32,482 bases of DNA, taken from an uncultured Chthonomonas sp. (GTDB lineage: Bacteria; Armatimonadota; Chthonomonadetes; Chthonomonadales; CAJBBX01). Of this stretch, positions 14,298 through 22,707 are shown in pieces. The stretch covers positions 1-32,482 of the forward strand of contig CAISJD010000206.1 of assembly GCA_903885605.1 (NCBI GenBank). The letters are read 5' to 3'. The notes beneath the pieces are model-generated. The model was not told the DNA's origin. It searched no databases and worked only from the letters and a program-made list of their open reading frames with translations. The translations under genes and the position numbers were made by a program. Within the stretch, counting starts at the first letter, position 1; every line of letters begins with the position of its first letter.

Positions 14298-14729
14298 TCA
14301 GAAGATCACAGTGATGGCGGCTCGCGTGGCCTTGCCTTGCTCGTCCAACAGCTGTATGGATGTCAGCTGTTTGGCGCCGTTGAGGCCCTTGATCTTGCAG
14401 CCGTCCGACGTGGCGGCGCGCACCACGTCGGTGAGCTGGCCGCTGAAGTGGCGCTCCATGTCGGCCATCGTGGTTGTGGCGCGGCACATGAGCGTACCGG
14501 CCTGCACGTCGTCGTGCACAAACCGCATGGAGGGCTGCTTGCCCCAGGGCTTGGAGCCGGGGAAAGGTTTCACCCCCAGCTCCGCATAGGTCACCGGGCC
14601 TTTGCGCGCCGGTCCGGCGCTCGCCTGCGCGTGGCCATGCTCGTCATGCGCGTCACGGGCCGGGCAGCCCCAGAGCCCGAACGTTGCCGCCAGGGCAACC
14701 GCCGCGAGCCTACCGGTACTCGCTCGCAT
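14298..14729 (-). CDS. Small lipoprotein of unknown function
   Basis: A 143-aa protein starting MRASTGRLAAVALAATFGLWGC. The LWGC lipobox predicts a lipoprotein with Cys22 as the lipidated residue. The mature N-terminus has a His-rich patch (DAHDEHGHAQ) that could bind metal, followed by VTYAELGVKPFPGSKPWG and a compact domain with FVHDDVQAGTLMCRATTTMADMER. I do not recognise the family. Its first 20 bases overlap the end of the WbsX-like gene, so the two are translationally coupled and probably work at the same cell surface. Confidence 0.7.
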   Translation of the reverse strand: MRASTGRLAAVALAATFGLWGCPARDAHDEHGHAQASAGPARKGPVTYAELGVKPFPGSKPWGKQPSMRFVHDDVQAGTLMCRATTTMADMERHFSGQLTDVVRAATSDGCKIKGLNGAKQLTSIQLLDEQGKATRAAITVIF

Positions 14730-16848
14730 GCTTGCGGACCTCCTCGGCAGCCAGGGCGCGGTTGTAGAGCTTCACCTCGTCGAGCAGGCCGCGGAAGAAG
14801 GCCTTGTGGTCCACCTCGTAGTTGCCCAGGCAGATGTGGAAGTCGTTGGCCTTGGCGGGACCGGGGCGCTCCATGGTCGCGGCCTCGATGCCGTCAACAT
14901 AGAGGCGCATCACGTTGCCGTCGAAGGTGCCCGCCAGGTGCGTCCAGCGGCCCGTGGGCAGGTCGACGGAGCCGCTCAGGTGGTGGCTGAAGCTGGTGAG
15001 GGGCACCTCGAAGCAGGGCTTGCCGTCCACCACGCCGAGCCGGTAGCCGGTGTCGGTGCCGCCGGAGTAGACGCGGTTCAGGACCCAGGTGTTGCCCTGC
15101 CCGGCCTCGGCCGACTTGACCCAGCAGCTCACCGTGAGCCCGGCGGTGAAGGAGAGCGACGGCGACGGCGGGATGAGGCCCCAGCCTCCCGAGCAGACCA
15201 TGGCGCTGCCGGCGATGCCCGGCGCCCGCTTGGCCTTGACCAGCTGGCCGCCCAGCCGGTGGCCGGAGGAGTCGAGCAGGGCGTCGGCGCCGGCGGGCTC
15301 GTCGAAGCTCCACCAGGCGGCGAGGCCGGGCTCGTCCCACCCGGGCTTGCGAACCAGCTTCGAGGCCGCCTTGCGAGCCGCTGCCTCCCGGATGGCGATG
15401 GCTTTGTAGGGCTTGTCGTAGGGGCCCATGCCGATGTCTTCGGGCAGCAGGTCCTGGTGCGGACCGGCGCCCGGCGCGAAGACGTCGCGGACGGCGTCCA
15501 GGTAGCCGAAGCCGTACTCACGATAGGGCGCTATGTAGTGCCCCTCACCCCACTCGTTCCAGTTGTCGAGCAGGAGCATACGGCTGCCCAGCTCCTCCTT
15601 CGGGAGCGTCCGGGCGAAGTCCTGCGCCTGCGTCAGGAGGCGGCCGAAGTCCTTCGGCGGGATCTTCCAGATGGTGCCCTCATCGGACCAGCCGCTCCAG
15701 GCCTGCGAGACGGTAAGCACCTGCGGAAGGATGCCGAGCTCCTGCGTCTTGCGGATGTAACCCATCTGCGTGTCGATGGACTGCTGCGGCGTGGGGTTGT
15801 TGGGCACGTACCAGCAGTAGGCGAAGACGTAGTCGAGGCCGAGCGACTTCAGCAGTGTCAGGTGCTTGGGGTCCAGGCCACGGTACTCGCCCAGGAGGTA
15901 GAGGCCGTCGAAGCCCGCCGCGCGGCAGGCGTCACGCATCTTGTCAAACGCGGCCCGAACCTGCCCGATGCCTCCCAGGTCGTCGATGAGGAACTCGGGC
16001 CGGTAGACGTAGAGGACCGGCTTGTTGTCCACCTTCAGGTAGCCGGGGTCCTTGAAGTAGTTCTCCATCCAGAAGGGGAGCAGGTTATCCATCAGGTCGC
16101 TCTCACTGGAGACGCCGGCCTGGCCACGTGCCTGGTTCTCCCACATGATCGTGTACTTCATCTTGCTGCGGAAGCGGGACTTGAAGAGCGAGTCGTGGAT
16201 GGCGGAGCCGAAGTTCATCTTGACGGGGCCGCCCTGGCCGTCGCGGTACCAGCAGTAGATGAAGAAGGAGACGCCGTGCTCCACGGCCCACTTGGTCTCC
16301 CAGTCGGCCACCTCCGGGCTCTCCTGGGCGTAGAAGCCCAGGGCAGGGGTGCGCTCGGGGTGCTTCAGGATGTTGGACCACATGCCGGGCCGGTCGGCCT
16401 CCCAGAGCGGGCAGTTGTGGGCGCCGACGAGCATGGTGGTCTTGACGGGGCTGGGCGCCGGGATGTACGGCAGCTTGCGCGCCGCCAGTGCGGGCAGGAA
16501 GAGGAGCTTCAGCTCGCCCCTGGCCGTGCCGGCCGCCGCCGTGAAGCGCTGCTCGCCGGGCCGCGAAGCGGAGACGCGCCAGACGACGCGTGCCGTGTCG
16601 GCCGCCGCGATGCGCACGGTCTGAGCCGCTGCGGGCGAAACCGTCACGCCGCGCGGGGCCGTGAGCGCGACGCGCACACTGGCCGCCGCCACCGAGGCGT
16701 TCTCAACCAGCGCCGTCAGCGTCACGGTGCGGCGGGCGCGGGCGACATTGGCATCCGGCAGCAGGCTACGGACGATCAGTTGCGCCCCTGCCCCCGGAGC
16801 GGCGCAGGCCGCCAGGCCCACGAGCAGACAGACGATCCATCGCGACAT
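14710..16848 (-). CDS. Secreted WbsX/GH99-like enzyme with LamG domain
   Basis: A 712-aa protein. The ATG at 16848 has GGAGG seven bases upstream and opens a signal peptide (MSRWIVCLLVGLAACAAP). Residues about 25-110 form a CARDB/NEW3-like beta-sandwich. Residues about 125-465 match the WbsX, or GH99-like, family: PVLYVYRPEFL, a YVFAYCWYVPN segment and the diagnostic NWNEWGEGHYIAPYREYGF, with E432 and E435 in the signature. GH99 enzymes are endo-alpha-mannanases/mannosidases; WbsX proteins were named from polysaccharide clusters and their activity is mostly unknown. Residues about 505-700 are a LamG carbohydrate-binding module (LAAWWSFDEP, GRWTHLAGTFDGNVMRLYVDG). The 3' end overlaps the small lipoprotein gene by 20 bp. 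Confidence 0.85.
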   Translation of the reverse strand: MSRWIVCLLVGLAACAAPGAGAQLIVRSLLPDANVARARRTVTLTALVENASVAAASVRVALTAPRGVTVSPAAAQTVRIAAADTARVVWRVSASRPGEQRFTAAAGTARGELKLLFLPALAARKLPYIPAPSPVKTTMLVGAHNCPLWEADRPGMWSNILKHPERTPALGFYAQESPEVADWETKWAVEHGVSFFIYCWYRDGQGGPVKMNFGSAIHDSLFKSRFRSKMKYTIMWENQARGQAGVSSESDLMDNLLPFWMENYFKDPGYLKVDNKPVLYVYRPEFLIDDLGGIGQVRAAFDKMRDACRAAGFDGLYLLGEYRGLDPKHLTLLKSLGLDYVFAYCWYVPNNPTPQQSIDTQMGYIRKTQELGILPQVLTVSQAWSGWSDEGTIWKIPPKDFGRLLTQAQDFARTLPKEELGSRMLLLDNWNEWGEGHYIAPYREYGFGYLDAVRDVFAPGAGPHQDLLPEDIGMGPYDKPYKAIAIREAAARKAASKLVRKPGWDEPGLAAWWSFDEPAGADALLDSSGHRLGGQLVKAKRAPGIAGSAMVCSGGWGLIPPSPSLSFTAGLTVSCWVKSAEAGQGNTWVLNRVYSGGTDTGYRLGVVDGKPCFEVPLTSFSHHLSGSVDLPTGRWTHLAGTFDGNVMRLYVDGIEAATMERPGPAKANDFHICLGNYEVDHKAFFRGLLDEVKLYNRALAAEEVRKHASEYR

Positions 16849-16950
16849 AGCGGCGCCTCCGGTCGGCAGTGCGGCATGACGCCGCGTGATGCCTAAGGAT
16901 AACCCGAAAACCGGCTCGGCGCCGCGTGTCGCACGGGGCTCAGGCAGCAC

Positions 16951-19272
16951 TCACCGCTCCTTCGGCCGCTCGGGGCCGCTGTAGGGGGCGGCGCCGCGTG
17001 GGGCGGGGTCGCGCGGCGGGAGAGTGGTGGCGGCCTTGTCACGGGTGGTGGGGGCCTGGAGCATGCCGTAGTAGCGGCCCATCCAGTAGCCCTCGAGCCA
17101 GCCCGTAGGCGGGAAGGCGCCGCGGCCGCCGGAGCCGCCGTCCATGCTCAGCGACGAGCCCGCGCCCAGCTCCGGCGAGCCCTCGCGGGGCGAGAGGCCG
17201 CGCGTGGGGCCGCCGAAGGAGGCGTGATCCTTGCCCGGCGCCAGGTCGAGGCGGTGGGAGTTGTGGTAGTTGTAGCTGACCACCTCCAGCGGGGTCTCGC
17301 GGAGGGTGGCCGCGGCCTCCTGCTCGTCGCAGTCGTTGCCTGTGAGGCCGCCGTAGTGGAAGTTGAAGAAGGGCAGGCGTTGCACCCTCAGGATCTCCCA
17401 GGTCCGGTCGAGGCTACGGCGGTAGATGGCCCGTAGCTCGGGGTCTGTGGCGTAGGTGAGCAGCGGCACGTAGCAGCGGAAGGCCAGCTCGTCGTCCCAG
17501 GGCGCGGGAAGGTCGGGCGGGAAGGTGACGCGCTGGCGCACGGTATAGGTGTGGTAGCGCCACTTCACGGTCTGCTGCAGGCCGTCGGCGAACTGCTTGC
17601 GGCCGGTCTGCGCCAGCGACGTGGTCATGTAGGTCTGCGCCTCCATGCCGTTGAGGCCCCGGGCGTCGGAGCCGTAGGGCTTGAGGAGGTAGTCCGGGTC
17701 CCAGCGGCCCCATCGCGTGGGCTTACCGTCCATATCCTGCAGCACCCAGCCGTGGTCGAGCAGGTGTTGCGAGATGCGGGCCAGATGCTCGGCGGCGCGC
17801 TCCTTCTCCTTGCCCCTGGCCACGAGGTCGTGGTAGAGGGTGACGCCGTAGTAGTGGCCGTTCACCTCGTCGCTGGAGGTGTCGCCCTTCCAGTACCACT
17901 TGCCGTCGGCGGTGGGGTACCACTTGGCGGGCAGGCCACCGGAGCCCCGGTTGGAGCGCTCGCCCTTGTCGCCTGCGACCGACCAGACGGACCGCGCGAT
18001 GAAGCCCGGCTTGCCGGTGATGTCGCCGAGCCAGACCAGCGCATCGAAGGTGTCGGCGGCAGCCTGCCGGGCCTTCTCATCGCCGGTGACGGCGACCTTG
18101 TAGCACATGGCGGCCAGGTAGGTGGCTGCATTGCCGCCGTCGTTGTCGCTGATCCCCCGGATCCACCCCTCTGCCTCGCCGGCCCAGCCCATGCTGTTGA
18201 CGAAGCCGAGCCGCTTGAAGCCCCAGTCGTCCAGTTCGCGCTCGAAGTGGGCGGCCTTCTTGGCCAGCGTGTAGGGCTCGTAGCGGATGAGCGCCACGCC
18301 GCCGTCGGTAGCGATGAGCACGCGGTTTGCATCGGCGCTGATGCCGTTCACCCGCTCTCCGGGCAGCCAGTTGCCCGCGCCGAAGTACTGGTGCTCGCGG
18401 CCCACCCGGCGGATGGCCCCGTGCGTGGTGCCGATCCATAGGTCGCCGTCGAAGCCGTCGGCCAGGCAGGTGGCGTCCTCCACCGGCAGGCCGTCGGAGC
18501 CGCGCAGCTGCACCAGGCTCATGCCGCGGAGGATGCCCAGGCCCTTGCCGGTGGCGAAGGTGAGGGAACTGCCGGTGGCCAGCATGTCGCGGGCGTCGGC
18601 GGGGAGCGAGCCCCAGTCGGCCACGCTGCGGATAAGCGTCTTGCCCTCGATGAGCGCCGGCGAGCCGCCCCGGAGCAGGTAGATGACGCCGGCGAAGGAG
18701 GCGATGCGGCTGATGGGGCCGATCTGCACCGGGTCGGCGATGACCTGGCTGAAGTCGTCCATCACCAGCGTGATGTCGTCGGAGAGGTAGCCGCCGGCGG
18801 GCGTGGCGCTGACCAGCTTGGAGCCGTCGAACCGGAAGAGCTCATCGCGGGTGGCGGCCAGCACGGCGCCCTCGTGCAGGCAGAAGTCGACGAAGGCGCC
18901 CTGCCCCACGCGCTGCCACGCCTTGCCCTGGAGCCGATAGGCCCCGTCGGACGCGGCGGCCCAGACGGCTCCGTCCAGCGCACCGAGCCGCGTGATGCCC
19001 GCCGGGGCCCCGGCCACATCCTTCAGGGCGGCGCCGTCCACGGTCTTGAGCGCGCCGTCCACCACCACATACGCTGTCCCGCCCGCACAGAGGGCCGCGC
19101 CGACGGGCCTGGCGGTGGGGATGCGCGTCACCGTCTCCTGCAGGTAGACCTCGTCGGCCACCGGCTTCCAGCGGTGCGGCTTGTCGGCCTTGCCCGGCGG
19201 AGCTGGGGCCGCCGTAGCCACTGCCGCCGCCGCCAGTGCGCCCACGCAGAGCGCCTGCATCCAGAACACCAT
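16951..19272 (-). CDS. Secreted beta-propeller plus alpha-helical-toroid protein
   Basis: A 773-aa protein with GAGGAGG placed correctly before the ATG at 19272 and a signal peptide (MQALCVGALAAAAVATAAPA from residue 5). Residues about 50-330 form a beta-propeller; one blade, DGFDGDLWIGTTHGAIRRVG, closely resembles two-component-regulator propeller repeats. Residues about 335-700 are helix-rich, with GGNAATYLAAMCYKVAVTGD and AEHLARISQHLLDHGWVLQD. This looks like the alpha/alpha-toroid used by polysaccharide lyases and related enzymes, but no catalytic motif can be assigned with confidence. The last 70 residues are Gly/Pro-rich and probably disordered. The combination is unusual. It sits between a GH5 gene and the WbsX-like gene and may process or sense the same glycan. 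Confidence 0.7.
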   Translation of the reverse strand: MVFWMQALCVGALAAAAVATAAPAPPGKADKPHRWKPVADEVYLQETVTRIPTARPVGAALCAGGTAYVVVDGALKTVDGAALKDVAGAPAGITRLGALDGAVWAAASDGAYRLQGKAWQRVGQGAFVDFCLHEGAVLAATRDELFRFDGSKLVSATPAGGYLSDDITLVMDDFSQVIADPVQIGPISRIASFAGVIYLLRGGSPALIEGKTLIRSVADWGSLPADARDMLATGSSLTFATGKGLGILRGMSLVQLRGSDGLPVEDATCLADGFDGDLWIGTTHGAIRRVGREHQYFGAGNWLPGERVNGISADANRVLIATDGGVALIRYEPYTLAKKAAHFERELDDWGFKRLGFVNSMGWAGEAEGWIRGISDNDGGNAATYLAAMCYKVAVTGDEKARQAAADTFDALVWLGDITGKPGFIARSVWSVAGDKGERSNRGSGGLPAKWYPTADGKWYWKGDTSSDEVNGHYYGVTLYHDLVARGKEKERAAEHLARISQHLLDHGWVLQDMDGKPTRWGRWDPDYLLKPYGSDARGLNGMEAQTYMTTSLAQTGRKQFADGLQQTVKWRYHTYTVRQRVTFPPDLPAPWDDELAFRCYVPLLTYATDPELRAIYRRSLDRTWEILRVQRLPFFNFHYGGLTGNDCDEQEAAATLRETPLEVVSYNYHNSHRLDLAPGKDHASFGGPTRGLSPREGSPELGAGSSLSMDGGSGGRGAFPPTGWLEGYWMGRYYGMLQAPTTRDKAATTLPPRDPAPRGAAPYSGPERPKER

Positions 19273-19354
19273 CGCAACCCTCCTCGGCGCCGATCATCCG
19301 CAAGCGCCCCACAGCCCTGCATACGATAGGAGTGGCGTGGGCGTATCCTGACGC

Positions 19355-20917
19355 CTAGGGCCCCGGCTTCTTGTTCTTCGCGTACCAGGAACGGAGGAGG
19401 GTCTGGCGGCTGGTCGGCGTCTTCGCGGACGTGTTGTCCTTGCGGTCGGCGCCGTGCTCCACGCTCCAGCCGTCCCACTCGCGGAAGGCGTGGTAGGTCC
19501 AGTCCCAGCCGTAGGCCTCGAAGAGGTCGGTCAGGTCGCGCAGGTAGCGGAAGGCGCTGTCGTCCGGCGCCCAGCGGATGGCGCTGAACTCGCCCGCGTA
19601 GATATGGACGCCGTACTTGCGCTGGAACTCCACCACGGGTCTGAGGGCCGTCGCCATCTGCGCCTTGTCCCACATCACGCCGTCGACCTTGCCGGGGTAG
19701 CGGATCTCGGGGCTCGCCCCGTACACGCCCTGGTGGGTGAAGGCGTGCGGCAGGTACATGTGGACGCTGTAGACGACGTTGGGCAGGTCCAGCGGCTCCA
19801 TGCCGTCGAAGCCGCCGGGGTTGCCGCCGGCCGCGCACTCGACGATCAGCGTCCGTGACGGGTCGACGGCGCGCACCGCCTTGCCCGCCCGCTCGGCGAG
19901 GTCGTGCCAGTCATCCACGCCCTCGGCCAGCGTCTCCTCGATGGGCTCGTTGGCGAGGTCGAACCCCCAGATGCCGGCGACGCCCTTGTAGCGCCGGGCG
20001 ATCCGCTCCCATACCGCCACGAACTGGTCCTGGCGCCGCTTGTCGGAGAAGAGGTCCGCGTCGGCAGCGGCATACCCGCCCGGGCTGGCGGCTCCGCCGG
20101 GCGGCGAGTGGAGGTCCACCACCACGAGGAGCCCGTTCTTGCGGCATTGGGGCAGCGCGGCGTCGAGGCCGGCCAGTGCGCCCTCGAGCCATTCGTCGTA
20201 GGTGGTCTGCGTGGCCGCCTGCGAGTTGGAGCGGATCAGCTGCCATCGGATAACGTTGGCGTTCCACTCCTTGCCGAACGTGCGGATGCCCTCGGCGTCG
20301 ATGCCGGGGCTCACCATGGCGCCGCGGAGGCGCGGGAGGCTGTGGCCGCGGAAGGGCTTGGCCGGCACGTTGCGCGGCGCGGGTGGAGCCGGCGGACGGA
20401 CCACGGTGACGCGAATGTCGTCGAACCAGACCTTGCCCGTGACCTCCTCCAGCCCGAGGTGCAGGATCGCCGTCGCCGCATCCGACGGGATACGGATGAT
20501 GAAGCTCACCGGCTTCCAGTCGAACGTGCCGGTACCGATCTTGGCCTGCGGGTAGAGCGTGCCGCCGGGCGAGGTGATCGGAAGCATGAGCTTCACGCCG
20601 TTCCAGGGCTGCGGGCGATCCGAGACGCCCTCGGCGCGGACGACGCCCGCCACGCGGATCACGCAGCCGCGCAGCCGCTCAACGGGCAGGCTGCGCCGGG
20701 CCATCGCAGAGCCTGCCGTGGCCCGCTCGACCCGAAGCGACTGCTTGCTCTGGAACCCCGCATCCAGCGCGCCGCCGGGCCAGTCCTGCAGCGAGCCGGC
20801 GGCCTCGAACCCATCGGTGAACACGACCTCGCCCCGAACCGGCGGCGGCTGGGCGCCCTGGAGGCCGGTGGCGGATGCGGCGAGGAGTACGAGCGCGGCC
20901 GGGAGAAGTGAGTTCAT
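19355..20917 (-). CDS. Secreted GH5-type cellulase-family glycoside hydrolase
   Basis: A 520-aa protein. The ATG at 20917 has AGAGGA seven bases upstream and opens a signal peptide (MNSLLPAALVLLAASATGLQ). Residues about 28-172 form a beta-sandwich carbohydrate-binding-like domain ending in VWFDDIRV. Residues about 190-515 are a clan GH-A TIM barrel of the GH5 type. Conserved positions are R224 in NVIRWQL, H270 in VVDLHSPPGG, the acid/base E324 in FDLANEP, H386 and Y388 in YSVHMYLP, and the nucleophile E443 in YAGEFSA. Activity on a beta-linked glucan or mannan is likely, but the subfamily cannot be told by eye. The gene starts 10 bp after the truncated hydrolase gene and is probably co-transcribed with it. 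Confidence 0.9.
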   Translation of the reverse strand: MNSLLPAALVLLAASATGLQGAQPPPVRGEVVFTDGFEAAGSLQDWPGGALDAGFQSKQSLRVERATAGSAMARRSLPVERLRGCVIRVAGVVRAEGVSDRPQPWNGVKLMLPITSPGGTLYPQAKIGTGTFDWKPVSFIIRIPSDAATAILHLGLEEVTGKVWFDDIRVTVVRPPAPPAPRNVPAKPFRGHSLPRLRGAMVSPGIDAEGIRTFGKEWNANVIRWQLIRSNSQAATQTTYDEWLEGALAGLDAALPQCRKNGLLVVVDLHSPPGGAASPGGYAAADADLFSDKRRQDQFVAVWERIARRYKGVAGIWGFDLANEPIEETLAEGVDDWHDLAERAGKAVRAVDPSRTLIVECAAGGNPGGFDGMEPLDLPNVVYSVHMYLPHAFTHQGVYGASPEIRYPGKVDGVMWDKAQMATALRPVVEFQRKYGVHIYAGEFSAIRWAPDDSAFRYLRDLTDLFEAYGWDWTYHAFREWDGWSVEHGADRKDNTSAKTPTSRQTLLRSWYAKNKKPGP

Positions 20918-20927
20918 GGGAGTTCCT

Positions 20928-21413
20928 CTACGTGCCGGGGACCGCTTCGACCTGCACGGCAGCACCCCGCAGGCGCTTGTCCAGGAAGTCCTGAACCAGC
21001 TTTCGCACCGCCGGCTGGTCGAACGCCGGGCCGCCGTGTCCGGAGCCTGTGAGCCGCTGCAGGATCGCATCAACCTTCACCTTGCGCAGGGCGTCGGCGA
21101 GCTCCACGCTCGCCACGGCGTAGCCCTTGCCCACGAGATCCAGGCCGTAGGGGCCGTCCTTGCTCCCGCCCGTCCAGCCGCCGCCGTGGATCCAGACAAA
21201 GAGCGGCAGAGGCTTGGCGGAGGCCTGCTCGGGCAGGTAGAGGTCGAGGACCTGCGCCGCGTCGCCGCCGGGTACGTACGCCAGGTCGCGTATCACCCTG
21301 ACGCCGGGAGGCGCCTGCGCGGGAAGGCCGGAGGCGACGCACCCGGTCGTCAGGGCGAATGTGGCAGCGATGGCGGAGAGGGCTGTCAGGCGGAGCCTGA
21401 GTGTGGAGGGCAT
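20928..21413 (-). pseudogene. Alpha/beta hydrolase (esterase-like lipoprotein) with internal in-frame deletion
   Basis: The reading frame is intact (161 aa from the ATG at 21413) but the protein is only about half the length of esterase/lipase (BD-FAE-type) relatives. It starts with a lipoprotein signal peptide (lipobox LTTGC). It keeps the N-terminal strands and oxyanion motif VWIHGGGW (73-80), GYAVASVE (97-104), then jumps to the C-terminal part with RLTGSGHGG (catalytic-type H126) and LVQDFLDKRLRG. The middle, with the GXSXG nucleophile and the catalytic Asp, is missing; the join is near residues 104-106. It is therefore probably catalytically dead, unless the remnant has a new role. A TTG at 21449 is an alternative start. 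It sits 10 bp upstream of the GH5 gene. Confidence 0.7.
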
Positions 21414-21463
21414 GGCGGTTGGGTATCTCCGGTTGGGTGGTGTCGGCAAGGCACCGCAGTACG

Positions 21464-21491
21464 GTTATAGTCTGCCATGCGGCATCATCAA
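21464..21491 (-). promoter_or_regulatory. Sigma70-type promoter for the minus-strand enzyme run
   Basis: On the minus strand TTGATG (21491-21486) and TATAAC (21469-21464) are separated by 16 bp, with four and five consensus matches. Transcription would start about 21458, upstream of the hydrolase remnant and the GH5 gene. Confidence 0.5.
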
Positions 21492-21656
21492 GTCGGTACG
21501 GTGCCCTCAGATCGGCGGGATCGGGTACAGATTTCCTGCCCGATGCGTCCGTCCGACCCATCTGCTCGTGCCTGCCGGCACACACCGGTGGCGGACCGCA
21601 CCATGCGGGTATGCTACTCGTACTCAGCCCAGCCCGTTCTAAAGTCGGAGGTGCCG

Positions 21657-22145
21657 ATGCCAACGATCACGGCAATTACGACCATTGATCTTTACCGAGA
21701 TCAAGTGGCCCGATTCCTCGCCGACATCCAGCGGACCGCCGAAGCCGACGGGTGGTCCGGCCGGCAGTCTACAATGGAGGTGACCGAGAGCCCGGTGGGG
21801 CTCGGCGCCCCCATCGTGTATAGCGCCCCAGTCCTGGCCCTCAGCCGGACTGCTCGCAAGGCCGATGCAGTCGAGCGGGTTGTTTTTGAGCCCCATCACC
21901 GGTTCACGATCGGTTCGGCCGGCAGAATCGACGTGACGTCCTTCCCCGCCATGCGCGAGGCGATGCTCCTCCGCAGACTGCATCATCCAGACCTCACTAG
22001 CATGACGGCCGACGAGCTAGAGGAGCTGATCGCGGAGGAGCCCTGGAAGGCGTACAGCCAGGAGCTCCTTCCTCTGAGCGTTGACCTCGCCGACCCGGAC
22101 AGCCTGTTGGCGTTTCTGGATGACTTAGTCGCGCCGGCGTGGTAG
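21657..22145 (+). CDS. Hypothetical protein, candidate partner of the adjacent HEPN-like protein
   Basis: A 162-aa protein. The ATG at 21657 is supported by GGAGG six bases upstream; the longer in-frame extension has no ribosome binding site. It is soluble, acidic towards the C-terminus (TADELEELIAEEP) and has no signal peptide or membrane segment. The first part, DLYRDQVARFLADIQRTAEA, is probably helical and the middle is beta-rich. I do not recognise a family. It ends 12 bp before the HEPN-like gene, so the two form one unit. Codons are less GC-biased than in surrounding enzyme genes, which suggests recent acquisition. An antitoxin or accessory role is inferred from position only. Confidence 0.65.
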   Translation: MPTITAITTIDLYRDQVARFLADIQRTAEADGWSGRQSTMEVTESPVGLGAPIVYSAPVLALSRTARKADAVERVVFEPHHRFTIGSAGRIDVTSFPAMREAMLLRRLHHPDLTSMTADELEELIAEEPWKAYSQELLPLSVDLADPDSLLAFLDDLVAPAW

Positions 22146-22157
22146 CGTCCTCTACAC

Positions 22158-22592
22158 ATGAGGAACCCATACACCGATTTACAGAAAGCATTTCAGTATC
22201 TAGAATGCTCGGCAAGGCAAAGAGGAGCGCAAGACTGCTGCGGGCCTCTACCTCACCTTCTGCGCGGAGGGGATTCCGACCGCGCCTTGCGTGACTACGT
22301 GTTCTGCCTGTTGCTCGTATCAGCGGTCGCCCAGTTTGAGCTGGACTTGGGGCAGATACGGGGCGTGCCGGGCTTTCAATCGACCTGGCGCCTCTCCGCG
22401 CGGCTCAAACTGCTTCGCGACCACTTCCGTGTGCCTCCCGCAGCGTTCGATGCGGTTGATCAGATTCGTCTGGCGCGAAACCAGTTTGTGCATGATGGAT
22501 CAACCAACGTTGAGGCGGGTTGCACCAAACGATTAGTACCGGGCATCCTCGTCACCTTCCTACACCACTGTCAACACCCCCAGTACAGGTAG
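22158..22592 (+). CDS. HEPN-like protein, putative RNase toxin
   Basis: A 144-aa, mostly helical protein. Its key feature is RLARNQFVHDG at 104-114, where R107, N108 and H112 form the RX4H (RNXXXH-type) catalytic signature of HEPN RNases. The context IRLARNQFVHDGS is like that of RiboL-PSP/MAE_28990-type HEPN proteins. Helices before it (DYVFCLLLVSAVAQFELDLG) fit the four-helix HEPN bundle. No Shine-Dalgarno sequence is seen before the ATG at 22158, so translation may be coupled to the upstream gene 12 bp away. HEPN proteins act in toxin-antitoxin, abortive infection and RNA processing; which applies here is not shown. The gene is convergent with the oxidoreductase ending at 22708. Confidence 0.65.
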   Translation: MRNPYTDLQKAFQYLECSARQRGAQDCCGPLPHLLRGGDSDRALRDYVFCLLLVSAVAQFELDLGQIRGVPGFQSTWRLSARLKLLRDHFRVPPAAFDAVDQIRLARNQFVHDGSTNVEAGCTKRLVPGILVTFLHHCQHPQYR

Positions 22593-22633
22593 GTCGGACC
22601 CCAGGCGGTATGCGGCGGATCGGGGGAGTCGAG

Positions 22634-22690
22634 GGCATTGACGGGCGCGGTGTGATCCACGCTTGTGACCGATTCAGTGCGCCCGATGCC
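22634..22690. other. Imperfect inverted repeat between convergent genes
   Basis: GGCAT (22634-22638) and GGGCGC (22643-22648) can pair with GCGCCC (22679-22684) and ATGCC (22686-22690), giving an interrupted stem in the 115-bp gap between the HEPN-like gene and the convergent oxidoreductase gene. It might end transcription from either side; evidence is weak. Confidence 0.25.
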
Positions 22691-22707
22691 ATTGTCGCCA
22701 CCGGCGC

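Noticed and set aside
14602-16896. Long plus-strand open frame opposite the WbsX-like gene
   Set aside because: The opposite strand has signal peptide, WbsX signature and LamG module. The plus-strand product is Val/Gly/Arg/His-rich with no domain.
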